Assembly: GCF_001854805.1 (NCBI RefSeq)
Contig: NZ_MBLO01000080.1
Span: 1 to 64,000 of the forward strand
Origin: Pseudofrankia coriaricola
GTDB lineage: Bacteria > Actinomycetota > Actinomycetes > Frankiales > Frankiaceae
Reading direction: 5' to 3'
DNA length: 64,000 nucleotides
Shown piece by piece: positions 50,523 to 58,752 of the stretch. The translations under genes were made by a program, and so were the position numbers. The notes under the pieces are model-generated. The model saw only the letters and a list, made by a program, of their open reading frames with translations, was not told the DNA's origin and ran no database searches. How positions within the stretch are numbered: position 1 is the first letter of the stretch; every line of letters begins with the position of its first letter.

Positions 50523-51661
50523 ACCTCCCGCAGATCGATCATGTTGTCCGCGCCGAGCTCGTGCACACTGGTCTTGCCGATCAGCGGCAGCGCCTGGCGG
50601 ATCTCGTTCGAGAGCAGTTCCAGCGTGCGCATCACGCCTTCTTCCCCGTCCGCACAGACTCCATAGATGGCGAGACGCCCGATGACGACGGCATCGGCAC
50701 CGAGCGAGAGAGCCTTCAGAACGTCGGTGCCGTTGCGGATGCCGCTGTCCAGCGCGATCTCGATGTCGTCCCCGACAGCGGCGCGGATGGGGGGCAGCGC
50801 TTCGATCGGGGCCAGGACGCAGTCGAGCTGACGGCCACCGTGATTTGAGACGAGCAGCGCTGACGCTCCTGCGGCGATGGCCTCCTGCGCGTCCTCCACA
50901 GACAGGATTCCCTTCGCCATCCAGGGAAGCGAGGTCTCCCCGAGCAGGCCGCCCAGGTGCTCCCAGGTCCAGACCGCCTTATCGTGAGTGAAGAGTTGTC
51001 CGAACGCCGCTGTCAGGGCCTCCGAAGTGGACGGGTAGTTGCCCGCGAGAACATCGACGGGCGGCGACCAGCGATTGCGTTTGTTCCGCTCTCTCCACCC
51101 GGCCGTCGGGCAGTCGACCGTGACGCACAGCCCGCGATATCCCGCGCGTTCGTATCGGGAGACGACATCCAGAAAGTTTGCGTCGGTTCCCATCGGGTGG
51201 AGCTGGCCGATGGCGCCGGTGCCGGGGGCGACGGCGGCGTTCGCCTCGAGCGAGTGGCTGCCCGCCTCCGGCACGATGCTCGCCGTACCGAACCGGCGGT
51301 TGGCCCGGCGCACCGCGAGCTGACCATCGACGTCGAACAGCCCGTCCCCACCGAACGGAGCGGTCAGTACAGGGAGCGAGAGGGGGATGCCCATGAAGCT
51401 CGTAGCGGTGACGGCGGGCTGCGACCCGCTCATCGCCCGGGGCTTGAAGGCCCAGCGCTCGAAGACCTGGCGGTTGCGCCGGATCGAGACCTCCTGCCCG
51501 GCCCCTCCCTCGAGATAGTCGACGAGCTCAGGAACCAACCGGGCCAGTGCGGCCGCGTGGATCTCGCCCAGCGTGGCGAACCTCGGCGTGGCGACGCCCG
51601 CGGTCAGGTCTTCCTTGCGGAGGCCAGGCTGCGGAGATGGATGGGCGGCAAGATGTGTCAT
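50519..51661 (-). CDS. FMN-dependent alpha-hydroxy-acid oxidase/dehydrogenase
   Basis: 380 aa, full-length (S)-2-hydroxy-acid oxidase family. It shows YLEGGAGQEVSIRRNRQVFE, then PVLTAPFGGDG, the FMN loop, LCVTVDCPTAGWRERNKRN, and the active-site LLVSNHGGRQLDCVLAPIEA with catalytic His and Arg, then ALDSGIRNGTDVLKALSLGA. It would oxidise a 2-hydroxy acid to the 2-oxo acid. ATG 51661 overlaps the transporter stop (ATGA). The Tyr and Arg positions look kept, so it should be active. Confidence 0.9.
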   Translation of the reverse strand: MTHLAAHPSPQPGLRKEDLTAGVATPRFATLGEIHAAALARLVPELVDYLEGGAGQEVSIRRNRQVFERWAFKPRAMSGSQPAVTATSFMGIPLSLPVLTAPFGGDGLFDVDGQLAVRRANRRFGTASIVPEAGSHSLEANAAVAPGTGAIGQLHPMGTDANFLDVVSRYERAGYRGLCVTVDCPTAGWRERNKRNRWSPPVDVLAGNYPSTSEALTAAFGQLFTHDKAVWTWEHLGGLLGETSLPWMAKGILSVEDAQEAIAAGASALLVSNHGGRQLDCVLAPIEALPPIRAAVGDDIEIALDSGIRNGTDVLKALSLGADAVVIGRLAIYGVCADGEEGVMRTLELLSNEIRQALPLIGKTSVHELGADNMIDLREV

Positions 51662-52776
51662 GGCGTTCTCTCTTCGTTTCGCACGCGTTGCTTCCGGGCA
51701 CAATCGATCGAGGTTGAGGTGCGCGGACGCGCGGGATCCTTCAAGGAGGCGAGGCGATGTCTCAGGCGACGGGCCAGGCCGATTCCCTTCTGGGCGGATG
51801 CGGAGGCCACCGCAGTACGGATGGCGATGTATCCGATGGCCAGCGTCGCCGCTACGAGGAGAACCCATCCGATGGCCTCCCAGCCCGGCGGCATCGGGGT
51901 GGGCAGCCGCCTGAGTAAGAAGTTCGTGCTCGCGGCAATGGGAAAGGTGAACGCCCAGAACGCGCCGCTGAATCTCAATCGCAGATAGACGGGAAGGAGC
52001 ATGGCCTGAAGCACGATCATCATCACCAGCACCCCAGCGAAGGCGTCGATCGCCGTTCCGTAGTTGGCGGGATGCGCGGCCATCCACGCGATTCCGCCGG
52101 TGGCCGGCGGCGCGACGAGCACAGACAACAGCGGCGCACGATTTGCGGGCAGTGGACCGCCGACGATGAGGCGCGACATTACCACTGACCCGATCACGAG
52201 CCAGAAGAACAGTCCCACACCGATCGCGGCCATGCTCACCGGGTAAAGGCCGACCGAGGAGAACGCAATGCCGGCGATGAACGCCCCCGCGACTACGGGC
52301 AGGAGAAGGCCCGGATTGATGGCCTCCTCGGGCATGTCGCCGGTGAACCATGCCGCGAGCGTGCGCGCGGCGAGGCCCGCGAGCATGATGACGAGCGCCC
52401 AGCACGCCCACGTCGCGAGCTGCCGGGCGTAAAGCCCGAAGTGCACGAGAAGCAACAGGCCGATCGCGGGGATGTAGGCGGCGAGATGACTCGTGTGCGG
52501 ATGCGCGAGGTCGTTCAGCAGTGAGCCGGCGTAACGGATGCTGTGCACGGCATAGCTCACACTGAAGACGAGCCAGAGCCCGGCGCCCAGCGCGTAGAGC
52601 ACCTCGGAGGGCAACGTCGGCGCTCCGAGCCCACGGGAGGCTTGCGCCCATGCGCCGGCGAGACCAGTCAAGCCGAGCGGGATAGCGAACAGGTTCAGCG
52701 GAACTGTCCGCGAGATGGGACTCCGCAGTGTCTCTCGCGAACCGTCACCGAGCCGGATGGCCGCTCGTACTCTCAC
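51658..52776 (-). CDS. TDT/SLAC1-family anion or dicarboxylate transporter
   Basis: 372 aa with about ten hydrophobic helices (VPLNLFAIPLGLTGLAGAWA, IPAIGLLLLVHFGLYARQLA, WAFTFPIAASTNFLLRRL). N-L-F-A-I-P-L-G-L-x-G-L-A and F-P-I-A are the TehA/Mae1/SLAC1 signatures. It may export or import an organic acid of the pathway. First gene of the oxidase-RidA-hydrolase run; a 136-base gap separates it from the ABC genes. Confidence 0.8.
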   Translation of the reverse strand: MRVRAAIRLGDGSRETLRSPISRTVPLNLFAIPLGLTGLAGAWAQASRGLGAPTLPSEVLYALGAGLWLVFSVSYAVHSIRYAGSLLNDLAHPHTSHLAAYIPAIGLLLLVHFGLYARQLATWACWALVIMLAGLAARTLAAWFTGDMPEEAINPGLLLPVVAGAFIAGIAFSSVGLYPVSMAAIGVGLFFWLVIGSVVMSRLIVGGPLPANRAPLLSVLVAPPATGGIAWMAAHPANYGTAIDAFAGVLVMMIVLQAMLLPVYLRLRFSGAFWAFTFPIAASTNFLLRRLPTPMPPGWEAIGWVLLVAATLAIGYIAIRTAVASASAQKGIGLARRLRHRLASLKDPARPRTSTSIDCARKQRVRNEERTP

Positions 52777-52912
52777 AGCATTCGCCTTCCGATCGATGGG
52801 GATCCGGCAACTTTCGGGCAGGCATTCGCTAAACCGACGTCGCCCTCGGGGGCGGCCTTGGCCGGGGTGTTTCCGTCAGCCGGCGTGTTCCGGCCAGCCG
52901 ACGATCTCTGCG

Positions 52913-53677
52913 CTAGAGCACCCGGGAGAGGAATTCCTTGACACGCGGATGCTCCGGAGCGTCGATGACGCTCGACGGTTCACCCTCTTCCAGGATCTGC
53001 CCATCGGCCATGAACACGACCCGATCTGCCACTTCGCGTGCGAAACCGATCTCGTGCGTGACCACGACCATGGTGGCTCCCTCCAGCGCCAGCGACTTCA
53101 TGGTTTCCAGCACCTCGAGCACGAGTTCGGGGTCGAGGGCCGATGTCGGCTCGTCGAAGAGGAGTACGTCAGGTTCCATCGCCATGGCTCGTGCGATCGC
53201 GACGCGTTGCTGCTGCCCGCCGGAGAGCTGGTTGGGGTAGGCGTTGTGCTTCTCAGACAGACCGACGTGGTCGAGGAGTGCTCCGGCGCGTTGCCGTGCA
53301 CGAGCCCGGTCGACGCCCTTGACCTGGGTGGGTCCTTCCATGACATTCTCGATCGCGGTGCGGTGCGCGAAGAGATTGAACTGCTGGAAGACCATGCCGG
53401 TCGAACGGCGTTGACGCGCGATGTCGCGCTCCGAGGTCTCCCGCAGCACTCCGCCGGCCTGCCGGTAGCCGAGCACCTCGTCGCCGACCCGCACGAAGCC
53501 TTCGTCGGGACGCTCCAGATGATTGAGACAGCGGAGCAGGGTCGTCTTGCCCGAGCCGGAGGGTCCTAGGAGGCACACAACCTCCCCCCGCCCTACAGAC
53601 AGGGAGACCGACTTGAGAACCTGGTTCTGACCGAACCTCTTGGAGACCTGAACGGCCTCGAGTAGCGATGTCGTCAT
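52913..53677 (-). CDS. Amino-acid ABC transporter ATP-binding protein
   Basis: 254 aa. Walker [12 protein letters not shown], signature [15 protein letters not shown], Walker [18 protein letters not shown] and the switch His in [20 protein letters not shown] are all intact. This is the polar-amino-acid (GlnQ/HisP-like) subfamily. Its start overlaps the permease stop by four bases. Confidence 0.95.
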   Translation of the reverse strand: MTTSLLEAVQVSKRFGQNQVLKSVSLSVGRGEVVCLLGPSGSGKTTLLRCLNHLERPDEGFVRVGDEVLGYRQAGGVLRETSERDIARQRRSTGMVFQQFNLFAHRTAIENVMEGPTQVKGVDRARARQRAGALLDHVGLSEKHNAYPNQLSGGQQQRVAIARAMAMEPDVLLFDEPTSALDPELVLEVLETMKSLALEGATMVVVTHEIGFAREVADRVVFMADGQILEEGEPSSVIDAPEHPRVKEFLSRVL

Positions 53678-54636
53678 GCGGCGCTCCCATGCGAGATCGC
53701 TTTCTGCTTGCGAAGCGGGTTCGTGCGTCGAGGACGCTCATGCGCGCCGAAGCGCCGTTCCAGATAGGACTGTGCGATGGTGAGCAGCGCAACGAGCACG
53801 AGGTACCAGATGGTCACGACCAGCAGCAACGGGATGATCTCGAAGGTTCGCGAGTAGACGCTCTGCGCCGAGTAGAGAAGGTCGGGCACGGCGATGTAGG
53901 CGACGATGCTGGTGTTCTTCGTCATCTGGATGAACTGATTCGCCAGCAGCGGAGTCGCAATGCGCATTCCCTGCGGGAAGACGATGCGGCGGAACACCTT
54001 CGACGACGTCATGCCGATCGCTGCTCCGGCCTCCCGCTGTCCGGTGGGAACCGACATCAGCGATGACCGCACGACCTCGGAGCCGTACGCTGCCTCGTAA
54101 AGACTGAACGCGACCACGGCGCAGACTCTCGGTGAGATCAAGTCTGACGTGCGGAGGCTGACGAGCGGTTCGTAGAACGGCAGCCCCACGACGATATTCG
54201 GATACAGGAGCCCGATATTGAAGGTCACAACCAGCAGAACGAGCAGCGGTACTCCACGGAAGAACCAGACGAACACCGCGCCCATCCCGCGCACGATCAG
54301 GATGCCGGAGAGCCGCATGGCCGCCACGATGCACGCCAGCACGAGTCCCACCGCCATCGAAATCACGGCGAGCGTGACGGTCATGCCCAGGCCGTCGAGA
54401 ATCTGCTGGTCGAACAGGTAGCGCCCGACGGTCGACCACTCGAGCGCCTCGTTGCCGAGAAAGGACACGACCGTTGCGGCGATGACGACCAACGCCACGA
54501 TGGGAACCGTCCTGCGTGCGAGTCGCCGTCTGCGGTGCACGGGCATCCGGAGCAGGTCCTCGGCTGTCGGAACCCTGTTGCCGATTTTCGTGTCGCCGGC
54601 CATGAGAGCACTTGTCGCCGCGTCCATTGGGGTCAC
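53674..54636 (-). CDS. Amino-acid ABC transporter permease
   Basis: 320 aa. [40 protein letters not shown] and [20 protein letters not shown] (the E-A-A loop contacting the ATPase) followed by [20 protein letters not shown] mark the His/Gln-type permease. Six or so helices. It overlaps both neighbours by four bases, so importer genes are translated as a chain. Confidence 0.95.
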   Translation of the reverse strand: MTPMDAATSALMAGDTKIGNRVPTAEDLLRMPVHRRRRLARRTVPIVALVVIAATVVSFLGNEALEWSTVGRYLFDQQILDGLGMTVTLAVISMAVGLVLACIVAAMRLSGILIVRGMGAVFVWFFRGVPLLVLLVVTFNIGLLYPNIVVGLPFYEPLVSLRTSDLISPRVCAVVAFSLYEAAYGSEVVRSSLMSVPTGQREAGAAIGMTSSKVFRRIVFPQGMRIATPLLANQFIQMTKNTSIVAYIAVPDLLYSAQSVYSRTFEIIPLLLVVTIWYLVLVALLTIAQSYLERRFGAHERPRRTNPLRKQKAISHGSAA

Positions 54637-55532
54637 TCGCTCTCGATCTCAGGGTTGACTTCAGAGCGCTCGACGCCTTGTTCCTCGAGGCCCCACTTCG
54701 CCAAGATCTCCTGGTATGTTCCGTCTTCGATCAGCTCGTTGACGGCCTTCGCGAGAGCCTCGGCCATGCCGCTTCCCTTGCGAGTGACGATGCCGGAGAC
54801 CACACGGCTCCGCGGCTGCGGACCAGTAACCTTCCACACGCCAGGGGACTGCTCCATGGTGTAGGCGGCGTAGATCTTGCCGGTGTACCAGGCGTCGATG
54901 TTGCCCGACTTGGTCGCGAGCTGGGCGTCGCTGATCGACGGGTAGGTCTGGATGTCGATGGCCGGGTGGCCCGCCGCCCGGCAGTCCGCAGATCCGTCCT
55001 CCAGGACGGCGACAAGGCGGTCGCCGGTCAGCATGCCTATGGACATCCCGCAGAGGTCGGTGAGCTCGTCGCCGATGTCACGGCTTTCGACGGGCACCAC
55101 GAGGGCGTCGCCGGTGGTCAGGTACGAGGTCATGTCGAACTTCTCGAGTCGCTCCGCGGTGATCGCGGCCGCACCGGTCCAGTCGTACTTGCCGCTTTCG
55201 ACACCGAGAAGTTCGTTCTCGAAGCTGTTGGCATCGGTATTCACCTTAACGCCGAGCTTCTCGCCGATGGCCATTGCGAGGTCGTAGTCGAGGCCCGTGA
55301 GCTCGCCGCCGTCGTCCTGGAAGCTGAGCGGCGCGAATTTCGAGAGCACGGTCGAGTTGAGCGTGCGGCCCTCGTACTCCTCGGGCAGTTCGATATCGCT
55401 CGGTGCGGGACGGATGGTGGTCGTCGCCTCGGTGTCGGCCGAGGAACCGGATGCGCACGCGGAGAGCGCCAGGGTGAGCGTCACAGCGCCCAACAAAACG
55501 GCGACGCGCCGCTTGGGGAAGGTGATGAACAC
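54633..55532 (-). CDS. Amino-acid ABC transporter substrate-binding lipoprotein (copy 1)
   Basis: 299 aa from GTG 55532, with AGGAGG directly upstream. A lipoprotein signal ends at Leu-Ser-Ala-Cys (TLALSACASGSS), then comes an SBP_bac_3 fold: LSKFAPLSFQDDGGELTGLD, KYDWTGAAAITAERLEKFDM, GKIYAAYTMEQSPGVWKVTG and LAKAVNELIEDGTYQEILAK. It is clearly paralogous to the gene at 56112-57014. The reading frame is open back to 55763 because an IS3-type transposase scrap lies in the same frame. Confidence 0.9.
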   Translation of the reverse strand: MFITFPKRRVAVLLGAVTLTLALSACASGSSADTEATTTIRPAPSDIELPEEYEGRTLNSTVLSKFAPLSFQDDGGELTGLDYDLAMAIGEKLGVKVNTDANSFENELLGVESGKYDWTGAAAITAERLEKFDMTSYLTTGDALVVPVESRDIGDELTDLCGMSIGMLTGDRLVAVLEDGSADCRAAGHPAIDIQTYPSISDAQLATKSGNIDAWYTGKIYAAYTMEQSPGVWKVTGPQPRSRVVSGIVTRKGSGMAEALAKAVNELIEDGTYQEILAKWGLEEQGVERSEVNPEIESE

Positions 55533-55550
55533 GATGTCCTCCTGGGTTGA

Positions 55551-55715
55551 GTCGGTGGGTCTGTGGGGCGGGTGGGCATACGCCGCGTCCAGCACGAGCT
55601 GGCGGCCGTCCCGGACGTATTTCCAGATCCCGTCGTGGACCGACCCCAGCGTGTACAGGACGATTCCTGAATGCCTGTGCTCGGTGTTGTAGTAGCCGAG
55701 GAACGCGGCGGCGAA
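55551..55715 (-). mobile_element. IS3-type transposase C-terminal scrap
   Basis: The minus strand encodes YYNTEHRHSGIVLYTLGSVH followed by VRDGRQLVLDAAYAHPPHR, matching the end of the integrase domain of IS3-family transposases (W-F-x-x-Y-N-x-x-x-R-H-S-G-I and the terminal A-A-Y-x-x-H-P-x-R-F). No other part of the element is seen. It ends 19 bases before the start of binding-protein copy 1 and stays in frame with it. Confidence 0.65.
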
Positions 55716-56111
55716 CACCGGGAGGTGTCGATGCCCGTGAACGAGCCCGGGAATGCGGGACAATACTTCAGAGTTTTAAACGCCGCTTCGGAGTAGGTAT
55801 TGTCGTTCGACAGCTTCGGATGCGACCGCGACGGCGTGATATACAGATCGGCCAGCAGGTCCGAGACGGTCTTCCCTCAGTCGTGGTCAAAATCACAAGA
55901 CCCTGATCCGCATCTCGCCCCACTCCCACACTCGATGGCTTGACCGTCCCGTCTTAGACCAGCGTGACAGAGAGGGTTACGGACGCCGAGCCAGTGTGGG
56001 CACCTTCTCGTTTTCCACCGCATACCTGGCAGGTGGTTCGCGGCTGGACTGTGAGATCCACGATGCCGGGCGTCATGTCATCGGCGTGCGGGATCTCTAC
56101 CGGGTGCCGGG
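55716..56111. other. Spacer between the two binding-protein genes
   Basis: No gene is seen. It contains the left member of a pair of ~70-bp imperfect direct repeats (56002-56072). Confidence 0.4.
56002..56072. repeat. Left ~70-bp imperfect direct repeat
   Basis: It contains CTTCTCGTTTTCCACCGC and GCTGGACTGTGAGATCCACG. The matching copy is at 57154-57226 (CTTCTCGTTTCCACCGC, GCTGGACTGTGAAAATCACG). The pair brackets binding-protein copy 2. Confidence 0.6.
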
Positions 56112-57014
56112 TCACTCGATGACGTCTTCGGTGGGATTAACTTCCGAGACCTCGAGCGCCTGCCCGCCGATGCCCCACTTCGCGAGGATAGCCTGGTATG
56201 TTCCGTCTTCGATCAGCTCGTTGACGGCCTGCGCGAGAACCTCGGCCATGCCGCTTCCCTTGCGGGTGATGAATCCATCGACGACGCGGCTGCGGGGCTG
56301 CGGGCCAGTGACCTTCCACACGCCAGGCTCGAGCTGTTCGGAGTAGGCGGCGTAGATCTTGCCGGTGAACCAGCCATCGAGGTTGCCCGACTTCGTCGCG
56401 AGCTGGGCGTCGCTGATCGACGGATAGCTCTGGACGTCGATGGCCGGCTCACCCGCCGCCTGGCATTCCGCGGAACCCTTCTCCAGTTCGTCGATAAGTC
56501 GGTCGCCGGTGAGCGACCCGATCGACAGGCCGCATAGGTCGGTCATCTCGTCGCTGAGCTCTGGGCTGTCAGCGAGCACGACGAGGGCGTCGCCGGTGGT
56601 GAAGTACGACGTCATGTCGAACTTCTCGAGTCGCTCTGCGGTAATCGCGGCCGACCCGGTCCAATCGTATTTGCCGCCCTCGATACCGAGCAGTCCGTTC
56701 TCCCAGGCGTTCGGAATAGCCTCGACCTCCACGCCGATCTTCTGGCCGATCGCTTCCGCGAAATCCTTGTCGAGTCCGTCGAGCTCGCCGTCTTCGTCGA
56801 GAAATCCGAGCGGCGCGTAGTTCGAGAGCACGGTCGCGGCGAGGCGCCGACCCTGGTATTCATCGGGCAGTTCGATGCTGGCCTGGTGGCTTGCGCTGGT
56901 GGTCGTTTCGTCGGTGCCAACCGTGCTGGAGGAGGCGCACGCGGAGAGCGCCAGAATGACTGCGGTGGTGCCGGACACTGCTGCGGCGAACCGTTTGGGC
57001 CGTGTGATGGCCAA
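56112..57014 (-). CDS. Amino-acid ABC transporter substrate-binding lipoprotein (copy 2)
   Basis: 300 aa. Signal peptide with lipobox LSAC (ILALSACASSS), then the same SBP_bac_3 pattern as copy 1: LSNYAPLGFLDEDGELDGLD, KYDWTGSAAITAERLEKFDM, GKIYAAYSEQLEPGVWKVTG, LAQAVNELIEDGTYQAILAK. AGGAG six bases upstream supports a TTG start at 57014. The two copies differ mainly around the ligand cleft (FENELLGVESG against WENGLLGIEGG), so they may bind related but different ligands for one permease. Flanked by ~70-bp direct repeats. Confidence 0.9.
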   Translation of the reverse strand: MAITRPKRFAAAVSGTTAVILALSACASSSTVGTDETTTSASHQASIELPDEYQGRRLAATVLSNYAPLGFLDEDGELDGLDKDFAEAIGQKIGVEVEAIPNAWENGLLGIEGGKYDWTGSAAITAERLEKFDMTSYFTTGDALVVLADSPELSDEMTDLCGLSIGSLTGDRLIDELEKGSAECQAAGEPAIDVQSYPSISDAQLATKSGNLDGWFTGKIYAAYSEQLEPGVWKVTGPQPRSRVVDGFITRKGSGMAEVLAQAVNELIEDGTYQAILAKWGIGGQALEVSEVNPTEDVIE

Positions 57015-57153
57015 GAGTGTCTCCTAGGTGAGACGAGAGAAAACAGGGTCAGCGCCAAGCGATCCGCAAGCTGTGCTGCGTATCGCCAACAGGTGCTTGG
57101 CTCATGTGGCCTCAGTATTCGGACCGCGCGCCACGGCGGGCAAGCCGCGCGAG

Positions 57154-57226
57154 GAAACTTCTCGTTTCCACCGCAATCCCGTCATCCGGCCCGCAGCTGG
57201 ACTGTGAAAATCACGATTCCGCCCGG
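57154..57226. repeat. Right ~70-bp imperfect direct repeat
   Basis: Counterpart of 56002-56072. It merges into a short helix-turn-helix scrap (GGAPTARRLVAQLRTDTHA, 57228-57305) that resembles the one at 37.6 kb. Confidence 0.6.
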
Positions 57227-57309
57227 CGGCGCGCCCACCGCCCGCCGACTCGTCGCCCAGCTCCGCACCGATACCCACGCCAGTCTCGACACCGACCTCG
57301 TCCTCGCCG

Positions 57310-57625
57310 ACCTTCACCGCAGCCGCACTCGCCGCCGGCGACCGGGTCGTCGGCGCGGCCCGCGATATCTCGCCGCTCGACGACCTCGCCGCCCGGCACC
57401 CGGGCCGCCTGCTGGCCCTGCGCAGGGCCGCCTGCTGGCCCTGCGCCTCGACGTCACGGACCGCTCGGCGGTCTTCGCCGTCGTCGGCCAGGCGGTCGGG
57501 CACTTCGGCCGGCTCGACATCGTCGTGAACAATGCCGGGGTGTTGTTCGCCGGGATGGTGGAGGAGTTCACCGAAGCCGAGGCCCGCGCTCAACTAGACC
57601 CCAACTTCTTCGGCGCCCTCTGGGT
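57310..57625 (+). pseudogene. SDR gene inactivated by a tandem duplication
   Basis: TFTAAALAAGDRVVGAARDI leads to LDDLAARHPGRLLALR in one frame. After a 23-bp tandem duplication the other frame gives LRLDVTDRSAVFAVVGQAVG, FGRLDIVVNNAGVLFAGMVE and EFTEAEARAQLDPNFFGALW. Removing one repeat unit restores one SDR frame. The cofactor-loop start and everything after the N-N-A-G region (catalytic Tyr/Lys) are missing, so it is also truncated at both ends. Confidence 0.75.
57402..57446. repeat. 23-bp tandem duplication inside the SDR remnant
   Basis: The 22-base string at 57402-57423 recurs exactly at 57425-57446 (period 23). As 23 is not a multiple of three it causes the frameshift. Confidence 0.9.
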
Positions 57626-57649
57626 CAGCCCTGGGACATCGGGCTTCGT

Positions 57650-57895
57650 CACGGGTCTGGCAAGGCCTCCCTGGCCGTCGCCCTACTTTGGGTGGAGTAC
57701 GCGCCCACGCTCGCGCCTGGAGAAAACGCCGCGGTCCGGCTCGCTCCGCTGAGTCCGCACCTATGGAGACACCTGATCATCGGCGACGTGATCCTGATGC
57801 ATGAAGGTCGGCCGGCTGTCGACATCGGCTCCGTCATCGAAGTCGCTCCCGCCAGCCACCCTGTCGACGGGGACGACGCCACGCCCGCAGCCTGA
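57650..57895 (+). pseudogene. C-terminal scrap of an unassigned protein
   Basis: The frame reads SLAVALLWVEYAPTLAPGEN, AAVRLAPLSPHLWRHLIIGD and VILMHEGRPAVDIGSVIEVA to a stop. It is plausibly coding and resembles the end of small actinobacterial proteins of unknown function, but it has no start. It is joined directly to the SDR remnant. Confidence 0.4.
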
Positions 57896-57997
57896 TCCAA
57901 ACGTGTGGCTGCCAGCGTGGCTGCCAGAAACGATCAAAGGTCGCCGTCCCTGATCGACTTGGGGGCGGCGACCTGCAAGAACTACAGAGTGTAAGTG

Positions 57998-58042
57998 TGG
58001 GGCGTGTGGGGCTCGAACCCACGACCGGAGGACTACGAGTCC
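57998..58042 (-). tRNA. 3' part of a tRNA, anticodon CGU (Thr) - attachment-site remnant
   Basis: Read on the minus strand the geometry is exact from position 29 to 73: three pairs of the anticodon stem, a seven-base loop CTCGTAG (U33, anticodon CGT at 58035-58037, A37), a five-base variable region CGGTC, the T-arm GTGGG-TTCGAGC-CCCAC (58006-58022), seven acceptor bases ACGCCCC and A73. The D-arm and 5' acceptor strand are absent; the homology ends in the anticodon stem, where site-specific integrases often cross over. CCA is not encoded. Not functional by itself. Confidence 0.7.
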
Positions 58043-58047
58043 GGACG

Positions 58048-58521
58048 TCACCGTTCGAAGTGGCGCCGTAGCCGGCGATGGCGGTGTCCGAAGAAGGCAC
58101 GGAGCAGGACCTGGAGCAGGGGGCCCGCGAGCCGCAGGATGACGCGCGGTTCCAGAGTGACCCGGTCGGTGACGACAGCCGTGCGGTCGGTTGTGGCCTC
58201 GACGGTGCGGTCGTGGACCCATCGCCGCATGCTGAGCATGGTGGATACCTCGTGGAACCGGCGGCCCGGCTCGAGCTCGGTGAGTGTCAGCCGGTCGTAG
58301 TCGAACGGTAGGACGCCGAAGAGCCGCAGCCACGCGCGGCCGACGGGCACCCCGACACGGATCGTCTCGATGGAGACCTCACCCACGCCGCGGGGCAGCG
58401 ACATCGTCATCCAGGGACGCATCTCGTCGTTGATGCCCTCGGGCGTCACGATCCGCCGCCAGACCATATCCGCGGGCGCGAGAACGAGGCTGGTCACCTC
58501 GAACGACCACTGGCTCCTCAT
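58048..58521 (-). CDS. SRPBCC-like protein
   Basis: 157 aa. WSFEVTSLVLAPADMVWRRI with MRPWMTMSLPRG, then LFGVLPFDYDRLTLTELEPG and TDRVTLEPRVILRLAGPLLQ fit the helix-grip (SRPBCC/polyketide-cyclase-like) fold. ATG 58521 begins the family-like part; the open frame continues upstream without family character. Its stop lies six bases from the tRNA remnant, so it sits at the island junction. Confidence 0.6.
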   Translation of the reverse strand: MRSQWSFEVTSLVLAPADMVWRRIVTPEGINDEMRPWMTMSLPRGVGEVSIETIRVGVPVGRAWLRLFGVLPFDYDRLTLTELEPGRRFHEVSTMLSMRRWVHDRTVEATTDRTAVVTDRVTLEPRVILRLAGPLLQVLLRAFFGHRHRRLRRHFER

Positions 58522-58752
58522 CGCATTCACCCCAGTCTCGGCAGTTAGCGCCATGGCGGCAACGGGATCGCAGGATGCTACGACAGCCTTTTCGCGATCA
58601 TTAGGCCCCCGCCGTCGAGGCCGGGTCGACGCGCCGCGAGCGAGCGCTCCATCACATTGCTTCGTGCAGGTTTCCGCGCGATGACGAAACCGAGACACCT
58701 AGGCCCGCCGCGGGCTAGAGTGCGCGCTGTTCCTGATCAGCCGAAGTCAGGC

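Noticed and set aside
51662-52651. Upstream in-frame extension of the hydroxy-acid oxidase gene to make a 710-aa protein
   Set aside because: It overlaps the transporter gene in a different frame and is Arg/His-rich noise. The oxidase starts at ATG 51661 with an ATGA overlap.
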